NCBI RefSeq assembly: GCF_020805785.1
Contig: NZ_JAJGZV010000003.1
Span: 186,001-250,000, forward strand
Length of the DNA: 64,000 bases
Reading direction: 5' to 3'
Source of the DNA: Flavobacterium chungbukense
Lineage (GTDB): Bacteria; Bacteroidota; Bacteroidia; Flavobacteriales; Flavobacteriaceae
Part shown: positions 25,211 to 33,838 of the stretch, one piece after another
Position numbering within the stretch: the first letter of the stretch is position 1
How the letters are laid out: the number at the start of each line of letters is the position of its first letter
Made by a program: the position numbers and the translations under genes
The notes under the pieces: generated by a model
Database searches by the model: none
What the model was told of the DNA's origin: nothing
Seen by the model: only the letters and a program-made list of their open reading frames with translations

Positions 25211-25284
25211 AACTATAAATGTAATTAACCAAATCTGAAAACTACTTGAAAACAATCAAGCCAGATTTATAAAAACTAGAAATT

Positions 25285-26256
25285 ATGAAAACAAATTTTA
25301 AAAAAATCGGACTTTTAATACTAGCAATGACAACTTTCGCAAGCTGCGACAATACAGATGGAGATGATATCAAACTTTCTCCTCCAACTGCAGCAGCTTT
25401 TAAAAGTATTAATGAAAAAGGAGTAAAAAGAAACACTCAAAATTTTACCATGACTGCTGGAAACGGTCTAGTTACCCTAACGTCAGCAAAGGGTGTAAAG
25501 CTTTACATTAACGGAGACTGTTTAACTAAAAATGGAAATGCCGTAACAGGTCAGGTTGATATTGAATTTATAGAACTTTTTGACAAAGGAAATATGTTGG
25601 TAACCAACAAACCAACAATGGGAATTATGCCTGACGGAAAGAAAAACCTTTTAATTTCTGGCGGAGAATTCTTCATCAAAGCAACTCAGGGGGGAGTCGA
25701 ATTGCAGACATCTTGTTCGTTAAGCATGATTGTTCCAACAGCTTTAACGGATGGTTACGACAATTTAATGACTTTATGGACTGGAGTTATTGATAAAGAT
25801 GGTGAACTAGCCTGGAAAGATGCTAGAGGCGCAGACGGAAAAGGTGGCGTACAAGGCGAAGGAAACAATTATTATGTCACTTTTGGAAACTTCGGTTGGA
25901 CAAACGTAGACCGTTTTTACAGCGATCCAAGACCAAAAACAACCATTTTAGTTGATGTTCCTGAAGGTTATGACAATACTAACAGTGCTGTATATCTTTC
26001 GTATGATGGTGAAGGAAATAATGCTCTTGCAAAATTAGACACTTACACTGCAGCAGGATTATTTAGCGAACACTACGGTCAAATTCCAGTTGGTCTTGCT
26101 TGCCACATTATTTTTGCAACCGAAGACAATGGTAACTGGAGATATGCAATAAAAGGAGTAACGACTACCGCAAATGCCGTTTACACCTTTACACTAGCCG
26201 AAACAACAGTCGGTACCGAAGCTCAATTGGTTGCTGCAATTAATGCCATTCAGTAA
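25285..26256 (+). CDS. Surface lipoprotein of unknown function
   Basis: 323 residues with a lipoprotein signal ending FASC (Cys21) followed by Asp/Asn residues (DNTDGDD), a pattern compatible with surface display in Bacteroidota. The body is beta-rich: FTMTAGNGLVTLTSAKGVKLYINGD, GQVDIEFIELFDKGNML (residues 92-108), and a middle Gly-rich region (ARGADGKGGVQGEGNN). No enzymatic motif found. Two tandem candidate ECF promoters and a terminator bracket it, making it a likely single-gene target of the sigma factor. Confidence 0.7.
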   Translation: MKTNFKKIGLLILAMTTFASCDNTDGDDIKLSPPTAAAFKSINEKGVKRNTQNFTMTAGNGLVTLTSAKGVKLYINGDCLTKNGNAVTGQVDIEFIELFDKGNMLVTNKPTMGIMPDGKKNLLISGGEFFIKATQGGVELQTSCSLSMIVPTALTDGYDNLMTLWTGVIDKDGELAWKDARGADGKGGVQGEGNNYYVTFGNFGWTNVDRFYSDPRPKTTILVDVPEGYDNTNSAVYLSYDGEGNNALAKLDTYTAAGLFSEHYGQIPVGLACHIIFATEDNGNWRYAIKGVTTTANAVYTFTLAETTVGTEAQLVAAINAIQ

Positions 26257-26279
26257 CTTACAAATGCTTTTTTAAGAAG

Positions 26280-26308
26280 AAGTGATGATTTGCTCATCAC
26301 TTTTTTTT
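26280..26308 (+). terminator. Terminator after lipoprotein gene
   Basis: Stem AAGTGATGA / TCATCACTT with loop TTTGC, followed by a T run. It separates the lipoprotein from the PKD/barrel gene. Confidence 0.8.
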
Positions 26309-26367
26309 ACATTTAATCCTGTTTTAAAATTCATTATGAAGCTTTTAACGCCCAAAACTATCTAGTT

Positions 26368-28320
26368 ATGAAACCACAATTGTCTATTTTCTTTATTCTA
26401 TTCTCTATTCTCTCAATAGGTCAAACCAAAGTAAAAGACACCATAACCCGAAGAGCCAACATCAGTTTTATTCAAAACGGAAATCAGGTTTCTTATAAAC
26501 CAGAAACGCCTCCTTTAATTCCGATTGCGGGTGCGCCAAAACCTAGTTATTCTTATTTATGGGAATTGGGAGACGGACATTACAGCAAAGAAGCCGAACC
26601 AAAACACGTTTATAAAAAGAAAGGCACTTATACCGCAAGACTTGCCGTAACGAATAATTACGACAACGGAAAACCGCCTGCAACACGTCCTAAAAAAGTG
26701 GCTGTAAACGATATTACAGACAACAATTATAAAGACATAGCATCGATTGCAGATCAGAATGGTTTTGCGATTATTAAAAACTGTGATCCGATTCCAGAAC
26801 AAGAAATGGTAGTCGTAGTGAGTTATCAAAATCTTGAAAGTTATGTTTCGAGCGGAAAGCTTTATTTGTTTTATAATGAAAAGCAATTCAAACACAATAA
26901 TTTTGAATTAAGCGATTTTAGAACATACGCAGGTGAACGTAAAGTGAAAGAAAATTTAGTTGCTGCGGTTGACGATTTAAACGACTCAAATACCTTTTTG
27001 GCTTCCGCCGAAGGGAATTTCAAAACCAAAAAATACCGAAATACGACAACCGAAGAAGATCTTGACGCTTCGCTTTTAGATGCCAATAAAACCTATCATA
27101 ATGTTTCTGTTTTAGAATTTGACGATGCTAATCCAGGCGAAACGCGTAATGTTTTTTATACTTTCAAAACCACTCCAGAAATGATTAAAGATACCAGCGC
27201 AACAGTTACGATGCGTGGTATTTTTGTTCCCAACAGAAGCTACAAAAATCATAAAGTAAAAAATCTGGAAATGGAAATCGTAACGTCTCACGATCCGAAC
27301 AAAATGGGCTCAAACGGACGTTTTATGAATTATAGATTAGTGCATTTTAAAAGAGTCTATTTTAAAACCCGTTTTCAGAATAATGGTGAAGGTCCGGCAA
27401 GAAAAATTCGTTTAGAAACCGATGTTCCGGATATGTTTGACAAGAAAACTTTCCAGATTGAAAGTATGTATCCCGAATGTCCGATTTGTCCAAAAGGCGA
27501 AGAACCAACTGTGAGTTGTCTTGATACTATTATCAAACAAAAACAAATTATTTTTACTTTCAAAAATATATATTTGCCTGGAAGCGAACAGAAAAATGTA
27601 CACGAAAAAGATTCGACAAAAGGTTTTGTAAAATACTCGATGAAGTTTGGAGAAGATTTTCATAAAGTAAAAACCAAAAGCCGAACGGCAATTATTTTTG
27701 ATAAAAACGAACCGATAATTACCAACTACGCCACTACTCGATTTATGCCCGGAATTTCGATTGGAGCAAAAGCGGGTTACAATTTTTATCCGGATTTAGA
27801 TAAATCGACGAGTTATTTTGTGGGTGCAACGCTTTCGCCTTTTAAATCGTATCGTTTTTATTGGCAGGTTGAATGGGTAAATGCTTTAAATCAATATAAT
27901 AGCGAAACTACAGTTGCTGACCAATTTGTAACCAACGCCAACGGAACGAGACAGCTGCAGCGTACGACAACAAATATTGAAAACAAAAATATCAATTGGG
28001 AAGTTCCTGTTTTAATTCGCTACAACATCAATAATTACATTGGCGTTGGCGCGGGAATTCAAGCAAATATTAATGTTTCTTCCGAGCAAAATCAAAGCGT
28101 TCAAACGGATTTATTTGAAGGTGACAAAGAAAACTTTTTAATTAGTTCGACCACCACTACCAATAAAGTAAAAAATAGTTTTACAAATGTAAACACGGGT
28201 CTTTTATTTGATTTGACGGCTGGTTTTGCTAGAATCGGTCCGAGTTTAGGCGCTCGTTATGTGATTAATTTTGAACAGAATTTTAATTATATTCAGGTGT
28301 ATGGAATTTGGAAGTTTTAA
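26368..28320 (+). CDS. PKD-domain protein with C-terminal beta-barrel
   Basis: 650 residues: signal peptide (1-18), a PKD fold (about 45-112, SYLWELGDGHYSKEAEPKHVY...GTYTARLAVT), a long middle region (130-440) holding a CPICPKGEEPTVSC cluster that may form disulfides, and a C-terminal part (about 460-650) with alternating strands ending in aromatic YGIWKF, typical of outer-membrane barrels of the PorT/OmpA-like type. Likely anchored in the outer membrane. It lies between the lipoprotein and CHAT genes. Function unknown; adhesion or envelope sensing is a guess. Confidence 0.7.
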   Translation: MKPQLSIFFILFSILSIGQTKVKDTITRRANISFIQNGNQVSYKPETPPLIPIAGAPKPSYSYLWELGDGHYSKEAEPKHVYKKKGTYTARLAVTNNYDNGKPPATRPKKVAVNDITDNNYKDIASIADQNGFAIIKNCDPIPEQEMVVVVSYQNLESYVSSGKLYLFYNEKQFKHNNFELSDFRTYAGERKVKENLVAAVDDLNDSNTFLASAEGNFKTKKYRNTTTEEDLDASLLDANKTYHNVSVLEFDDANPGETRNVFYTFKTTPEMIKDTSATVTMRGIFVPNRSYKNHKVKNLEMEIVTSHDPNKMGSNGRFMNYRLVHFKRVYFKTRFQNNGEGPARKIRLETDVPDMFDKKTFQIESMYPECPICPKGEEPTVSCLDTIIKQKQIIFTFKNIYLPGSEQKNVHEKDSTKGFVKYSMKFGEDFHKVKTKSRTAIIFDKNEPIITNYATTRFMPGISIGAKAGYNFYPDLDKSTSYFVGATLSPFKSYRFYWQVEWVNALNQYNSETTVADQFVTNANGTRQLQRTTTNIENKNINWEVPVLIRYNINNYIGVGAGIQANINVSSEQNQSVQTDLFEGDKENFLISSTTTTNKVKNSFTNVNTGLLFDLTAGFARIGPSLGARYVINFEQNFNYIQVYGIWKF

Positions 28321-28383
28321 GATTTTTTGCACCATATAAGTGATATAAGTTCATATTACCTACATTTTCTTATGAAATACAAC

Positions 28384-28448
28384 TGTCATCCTGAACGAAG
28401 TCGAAGGCTTTATAACGAAAAAGGTCTTCGACTTCGCTCAGACTGACA
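28384..28448. repeat. Dispersed hairpin repeat between PKD and CHAT genes
   Basis: Arms TGTCATCCTGAACGAAGTCG... and ...CGACTTCGCTCAGACTGACA face each other around a roughly 20-base A-rich loop. This sequence type is a familiar intergenic repeat of flavobacteria. Confidence 0.7.
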
Positions 28449-28521
28449 TTAACAGAATAAACAACTTATTAAGCTTATATCACTTTTATAATTTAACTTT
28501 AAATATGCGCAACAAATTAAT

Positions 28522-31173
28522 ATGAACTTACATCACTTATATGGTTTTATTTTCCTTTTCCTGAGTCTGAATGTTTTCGGGCAAAGTCAAGAGGATAAAA
28601 TATATAATGCTGTTGATGGTTTTATTGCAAATCCTTCCGCGAAAGCATTACAAAATCTCAGAAATATTGAAAGTGATTTTTGGAAAAGTGCCAGACCAAA
28701 AACCAAAGACGAATTATTGGCGATTGTTGTTTTAAATTGTAATAAAGCGTATTATGAAAACCAGTTTGGACAAACTCAAAATGCCATTTCGAGTTATGAA
28801 AAAGCGTGGCAAATTTATCAGAAAAATAAACTTACCGATTACGATATTATTGAATTCTGTTTAAAACCTTTAGGCAATTTATATACTATTTTAGGCGATT
28901 ATGACAGCGCTGAAAATACCATAAAACAGTACTTTTTCATCGTAAATACTTACAAAAATTATCCTGAAGCGCAAAAGCAAAAGTTTGCCGCAATTCTAAA
29001 TTTATCTAATGTTTATCAGAGTTCTGGAAAGGTTTCTTTGGCAATGGAACTTTTAGAAAAGACTTTAAAAACAGAGCAATTATCCAATTTACAAAAGGGA
29101 ATTTTATGGAATAATTTGGGAAATAATTATTTATTAAGTTCAACAGGAGATTTAATGAGACCAGAAACTCATCAAAGTGCGACAAAAGCATTTGAATCTT
29201 CTATCAAAATTCTTGAAAACGAAAAAAGTCAGTCGGAAACTTTATCGAATTCGTATCGAAATTTGGCAACGCTAAATCGTCAAAGACAAAATTTTGAAGC
29301 CACAAATTCTTATCTGGAAAAAGCTGAAAAACTATTTTTGCAAACTAAAAATCAGCAGCCTCGAAAACTAGCCAAACTGTATTACGAAAAAGCTTTGCTT
29401 TTCTTTGATGAAAGAAAATATGACGAAAGCAAGAAGCAAATTTCAGTTGTTTTTAAAACATTGATTCCAAATTATAATTCGAAACATATTCTTCCAAACC
29501 AAAATCAATTGTATGCAGAAACTGTTTTAGTTGATGCGCTTGATTTGTGCGGAGAAATTCTAAGAATCAATCAACCCAAAAAGGCAATTTCAGCTTTTGA
29601 GCTTTCTTTTTACATAGAAGATTTAGTGATGAATGGTTTAGTTTATGAAAATTCTAAAATCTTAATGCAATTGCAATCTCGAAATCGTACCGAAAAATGT
29701 ATTTCGATTTATAATGGATTATTTAAAAAAGAAGGCAAAACTGCTTATTTGGAAAAAGCTTTTCAATTGGCAGAAAGTACAAAATCTGGAATATTAAAAA
29801 GCTATCGTTCGAATATTAAAAACGCTTCCGCGGAAGAAAAACAGCTTTTACAAGAACTTCAAAATTTAAACAATAATATTTTAAAAGAACAGCAAAAAGG
29901 AGATTCTGCTGATATTTTAAAAATTAATCAGTTCATAAAAATGCAAAATGAATTGGTGATTTCACTTAAAAAAGTACAATCTAAAAATCCAGATTATATT
30001 GCTGAAAAATGCGATCTGAAAGCATTATTTAAGAAACTCGAAAATGACAAAGCGATGATGGTTTATTATCTTATGGGATCTGAAAATCTCTATTTCTTCA
30101 TTTTACAAAACAATCGAATTGCTCTCAATCATATTAACATTACAGATATTGCAATTCCAAAAATTGTACAATTTATAGACTATTTTAATAATTCTGAAAC
30201 CATTACAAATGACATTTCTGGTTATAATCATTATGCAAAAGTAGCTTATGATGTATTAAAGTTACCTAACAATTCTGTCAATCAAAACCTCATCATTGTT
30301 CCTGACGGTATTTTGAATTTTCTTCCTTTTGAAGCTTTGATCACCCAGGAATCAAATACTACAAATTTTGCCAAAATGAATTATTTAATGAACGATTTTA
30401 AAATCGCTTATAATACTTCGGCAAATATTTATTTGAATTCAAAACCTGTTTCAAAATCAGAGAAAACGGTTTTGGGAGTTTTTCCAGTCTTCGAAAAATC
30501 AGCTTTTGAATTGCGTTATTCTAAGAAAGAATTAGAATCGATTCGAAGTAATTTTAAAGGGAAATATTTAGAAAATGCCCAAGCGAGTTTTACAAGCTTT
30601 AAAAAGAACGCACACAATTTTTCAATTTTACATTTTAGTACACACGCTTCTTCTGGCGATATTGAAACTCCGGCAAGCATTAAATTTTACGATCAGGAAA
30701 TTTTGTATTCTGAATTGTATAATCTGCATATAAATCCAGATTTAGTGGTTTTAAGTGCTTGCGAAACTGGTATAGGAAAATTGTACAAAGCAGAAGGTGC
30801 GATGAGTATTGCAAGAGGCTTTCAGTTTGCTGGAGCGCAGAATTTACTATTTTCTTTATGGAAAGTAAACGATTTTACGACTTCGGTTTTTATGGCTGAT
30901 TTTTATAAAAACATTAAAAATAATGTTTCTTATTTTGAAGCCAATGCAAATGCAAAGCGAGATTATTTAAACGATAAATCAATTCCGAATGCTAAGAAAT
31001 CTCCTTATTATTGGAGTTCTTTTGTTTATTATGGTTCTATTTCTACAGAAGAAAAATCAGCAAATTATATCTTTTATATCGTTAGTTTATTGATTGTAAT
31101 TGGCTTATTTTTGGGTTTCAATCAGTACAGAAATGGAAAATCTTCACGAAATTCTCAAAAAAGGGAATTATAA
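28522..31173 (+). CDS. TPR-CHAT protein (caspase-like protease)
   Basis: 883 residues: signal peptide (1-20, MNLHHLYGFIFLFLSLNVFG), TPR-like helical repeats (about 50-420), coiled region (430-500), and a CHAT domain (about 590-850) with IVPDGILNFLPFEALI, the catalytic His708 in LHFSTHASS and Cys747 in VVLSACETG, so the His/Cys dyad is intact. A membrane span lies near the C-terminus (YIFYIVSLLIVIGLFLGF). CHAT proteins cleave protein partners in response to TPR-sensed signals. Being exported and membrane-bound is unusual compared with cytosolic CHAT defence proteases. Its last 41 bases overlap the retropepsin gene. Confidence 0.85.
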   Translation: MNLHHLYGFIFLFLSLNVFGQSQEDKIYNAVDGFIANPSAKALQNLRNIESDFWKSARPKTKDELLAIVVLNCNKAYYENQFGQTQNAISSYEKAWQIYQKNKLTDYDIIEFCLKPLGNLYTILGDYDSAENTIKQYFFIVNTYKNYPEAQKQKFAAILNLSNVYQSSGKVSLAMELLEKTLKTEQLSNLQKGILWNNLGNNYLLSSTGDLMRPETHQSATKAFESSIKILENEKSQSETLSNSYRNLATLNRQRQNFEATNSYLEKAEKLFLQTKNQQPRKLAKLYYEKALLFFDERKYDESKKQISVVFKTLIPNYNSKHILPNQNQLYAETVLVDALDLCGEILRINQPKKAISAFELSFYIEDLVMNGLVYENSKILMQLQSRNRTEKCISIYNGLFKKEGKTAYLEKAFQLAESTKSGILKSYRSNIKNASAEEKQLLQELQNLNNNILKEQQKGDSADILKINQFIKMQNELVISLKKVQSKNPDYIAEKCDLKALFKKLENDKAMMVYYLMGSENLYFFILQNNRIALNHINITDIAIPKIVQFIDYFNNSETITNDISGYNHYAKVAYDVLKLPNNSVNQNLIIVPDGILNFLPFEALITQESNTTNFAKMNYLMNDFKIAYNTSANIYLNSKPVSKSEKTVLGVFPVFEKSAFELRYSKKELESIRSNFKGKYLENAQASFTSFKKNAHNFSILHFSTHASSGDIETPASIKFYDQEILYSELYNLHINPDLVVLSACETGIGKLYKAEGAMSIARGFQFAGAQNLLFSLWKVNDFTTSVFMADFYKNIKNNVSYFEANANAKRDYLNDKSIPNAKKSPYYWSSFVYYGSISTEEKSANYIFYIVSLLIVIGLFLGFNQYRNGKSSRNSQKREL

Positions 31174-31570
31174 AAAAATAAAGTTTAAAATCACTAAAAC
31201 ACAGCATTTACAGATAAAAGCCAAAATCAATGGCATTTCTGGCAATTTTATTTTAGACACGGGCGCATCTAACACCTGCGTAGGTTTTGAAAGTATTGAA
31301 CGTTTTGAATTGTCTGCAAAAAATTCTAAAACAAAAGCTTCTGGTGCGGGTGGAACTGGAATGACAACACAGATTTCTTCTCAAAATAAATTACAGTTAG
31401 GAAGCTGGAAAAATAAAGATTTCAGCATCGTCATTTTTGATCTTTCGCATGTAAATGAAGCTTTAGAATCTTTTAAAGCAAAACCTGTTCATGGCATTAT
31501 TGGTGCCGACGTTTTATTGGAAGGAAAAGCGATTATTGACTATTTTAATCATTATTTGTACCTTAAGTAG
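31133..31570 (+). CDS. Retropepsin-like aspartic protease
   Basis: 145 residues from ATG 31133, inside the end of the CHAT gene. The active-site motif is FILDTGASNT (Asp42), followed by a flap-like Gly-rich loop (SGAGGTGMTT) and the closing HGIIGADVLL strand, the classic retropepsin fold of single-domain dimers. An earlier in-frame ATG (31100) gives an untypical extension. Coupling to the CHAT gene suggests the two proteases act together. No signal peptide, so cytoplasmic. Confidence 0.8.
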   Translation: MENLHEILKKGNYKKIKFKITKTQHLQIKAKINGISGNFILDTGASNTCVGFESIERFELSAKNSKTKASGAGGTGMTTQISSQNKLQLGSWKNKDFSIVIFDLSHVNEALESFKAKPVHGIIGADVLLEGKAIIDYFNHYLYLK

Positions 31571-31598
31571 AAATTCCAATTAAAAAATTCCAAATTCC

Positions 31599-31635
31599 AA
31601 AAAAGGCTGTCTCAAAATTTTAGACAGCCTTTTTT
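31599..31635 (+). terminator. Terminator after retropepsin gene
   Basis: Stem AAAAAAGGCTGTCT / AGACAGCCTTTTTTT with a nine-base loop, ending the CHAT-retropepsin transcript. Downstream to 31745 lie short GC-richer repeats (CTGCGGAGCA, CCAGCGGAGCG). Confidence 0.8.
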
Positions 31636-31760
31636 TCTGAAACTGCTCTGCGGAGCAAAATATTTATAGCAAATTAAAGTCCCCGCATCTAAAAGCTCCA
31701 GCGGAGCGACATATAAATTATTTCAGACAACTTTTTAGCTTTATATCATTTCATCTTTAT

Positions 31761-32990
31761 CTATTTGCGTTTAGGAGCAGCATGTTTTTTAAACGAAAAA
31801 TAAGCCACAACAGTACTCAATAACATTAAAACTCCACCCAAAATAAATGGCGCTCCAGCAAATTTAAAAGGCGCATCGTTATGTGTGAAAAAGTAAAATG
31901 TATTCGCCATCATTGGCGGACCAATAATAGATGAAGCACTCATTAAACTCGTCAAAGTTCCCTGAATTTCTCCTTGTTCGGTTGGATCTACTTTGCTTGC
32001 TACAACAGATTGTAAGGCAGGGCCGGCAATTCCGCCAAGGCAATACGGAATTAAAAAGACAAACATCATCCAGCTTTCTGTTGCGAAGGCAAATAACAAC
32101 ATTCCTATTGTGTATAAAGCCAAACCGATGTATATACTTTTTTCGTTTCCTAATTTTGGATTAATGTAACGAATTAATCCTCCTTGTACTACTCCAACCA
32201 AAAGACCAATTATTCCTAACGAGATTCCGATCATTCTTTCATCCCAATTAAATTGGTAAATTGTAAAGAAACTCCAGTTGCTCTGTACAGCATGAGATCC
32301 AACATATAATAAAAATATTGCGGCTATTAATCCAATTAAAGTCGGATGTTTTCTAAGTCCTAAAATCGCTCCTATTGGATTGGCGCGTTTCCAGTCAAAA
32401 GCTCTGCGGTTTTCTTTTTTAAGTGATTCTGGTAAAATAAAAAATCCATATAGAAAGTTCAGCATACACAAAACTGCCGCAGCATAAAACGGAACTCTAG
32501 ATCCGTACTGACCTAATAATCCTCCGATAACGGGTCCAATAATAAAACCTAATCCGAAAGCGGCGCCGATTAATCCGAAGTTTTTTGCTCTATTTTCAGC
32601 TGTACTCACATCGGCAATATAAGCTGAAGCTGTTGTGATACTAGCACCAGTTATTCCTGCAATAATTCTTCCTGCAAAAAGCCACATAATCGTCGGTGAA
32701 AATGCTAATAAAATATAATCTAATGAAAACCCGAAAAGCGAAATTAAGATGATTGGTCTTCTTCCGAATTTATCACTTAAATTTCCAATTACTGGAGCAA
32801 AAACAAATTGAGTTATCGCATACGCGAAAGTTAACCAGCCGCCTATTTTTGCCGCTTCGCTGATGTCACCATGAATAAGTTCTTCGATTAATTTCGGAAT
32901 TACAGGAATAATAATTCCCCATCCTGTAATATCAATTAACATGGTTATGAAAATAAAACCAATGGCTGCAGATTTATCTTTTTGTAGCAT
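31761..32990 (-). CDS. MFS drug exporter, TetA-like (DHA1 family)
   Basis: 409 residues with twelve hydrophobic segments. The motif A loop GNLSDKFGRRPIILISLFG and motif near YIADVSTAENRAKNFGLIGAAFGLGFIIGPVIGG are those of TetA/TCR-type drug:proton antiporters. I start at ATG 32990 because an upstream extension (to 33059) runs into repeat DNA. Closely related proteins move tetracycline or other drugs, but resistance cannot be claimed from sequence alone. No TetR regulator adjoins it. Confidence 0.85.
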   Translation of the reverse strand: MLQKDKSAAIGFIFITMLIDITGWGIIIPVIPKLIEELIHGDISEAAKIGGWLTFAYAITQFVFAPVIGNLSDKFGRRPIILISLFGFSLDYILLAFSPTIMWLFAGRIIAGITGASITTASAYIADVSTAENRAKNFGLIGAAFGLGFIIGPVIGGLLGQYGSRVPFYAAAVLCMLNFLYGFFILPESLKKENRRAFDWKRANPIGAILGLRKHPTLIGLIAAIFLLYVGSHAVQSNWSFFTIYQFNWDERMIGISLGIIGLLVGVVQGGLIRYINPKLGNEKSIYIGLALYTIGMLLFAFATESWMMFVFLIPYCLGGIAGPALQSVVASKVDPTEQGEIQGTLTSLMSASSIIGPPMMANTFYFFTHNDAPFKFAGAPFILGGVLMLLSTVVAYFSFKKHAAPKRK

Positions 32991-33104
32991 AATTGTTTTT
33001 GTAAGAAGATACAAATAAACTGATTTTTCAATTAAGAATAAAAAAATCCCAAATCTCAACTCCTAAATTCCAAAGTTCAAATTCCAAATTCCAATGAAAT
33101 TTCT

Positions 33105-33780
33105 GTTTTTTTTCTTGCAGATTTAAAAAAAGATTTAAGCTGATAAGCGTAGTTTTTTTTAATTTGATCTGCCTAAATCTGCTAAATCTGCGTGAAAAAA
33201 AATTTATTCTCAATCAAAAGAATCCCAAATTCCAATTGAAGGAACTTACTATTTTAATATTAAATGCATTGCTAATCTGTATATTTTCACGCAGATTTAA
33301 AAAAAAGATTTAAGCAGATAAACGCAGATTTTTTTTTAATTTGACCTGCTTAAATCTGCTAAATCTGCGTGAAAAAAATTTTTATTCTCAATCAAAAAAA
33401 ATCCCAAATTCCAATTGAAGGAACTCACTATTTTAATATTAAATGCATTGCTAATCTGTATATTTTCACGCAGATTTAAAAAAAAGATTTAAGCAGATAA
33501 ACGCAGTTTTTTTTAATTTGATCTGCCTAAATCTGCTAAATCTTCATGAAAAAAATTTATTCTCAATCAAAAAAATCCCAAATTCCAATTGAAGGAACTT
33601 ACTATTTTAATATTAAATGCATTGCTAATATGTATATTTTTCACGCAGATTTAAAAAAAAGATTTAAGCAGATAAACGCAGATTTTTTTAATTTGATCTG
33701 CCTAAATCTGCTAAATCTGCGTGAAAAAAATTTATTCTCAATCAAAAAAAATCCCAAATTCCAATTGAAGGAATCTGGGA
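33105..33780. repeat. Tandem repeat block, period 174-179 bp
   Basis: Three full units and two partial ends. The marker GGAACT (or GGAATCT) recurs at 33241, 33420, 33594 and 33770. Each unit contains a long inverted repeat from TTTTCACGCAGATTTA to TAAATCTGCGTGAAAA with internal copies of AAGATTTAAGCAGATAAACG and its complement, then a TCCCAAATTCCAATTG stretch. The 848-base gap between the MFS and RND genes contains only this; short open frames in it repeat with the units and are not genes. Confidence 0.9.
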
Positions 33781-33838
33781 TTTTTCATTTTGAAATTCCA
33801 AATTCGGACTTTGGAATTTCTATCAAAAATTAAAGCTA

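Noticed and set aside
31761..32990. Tetracycline resistance gene
   Set aside because: Only general TetA-family motifs are seen; no tetR partner and no mobile context, so a specific resistance claim is not supported.
33105..33780. Short reading frames and CRISPR-like regularity in the 176-bp repeats
   Set aside because: The frames recur with the repeat and have no family or start signals; units are nearly identical throughout, without unique spacers.
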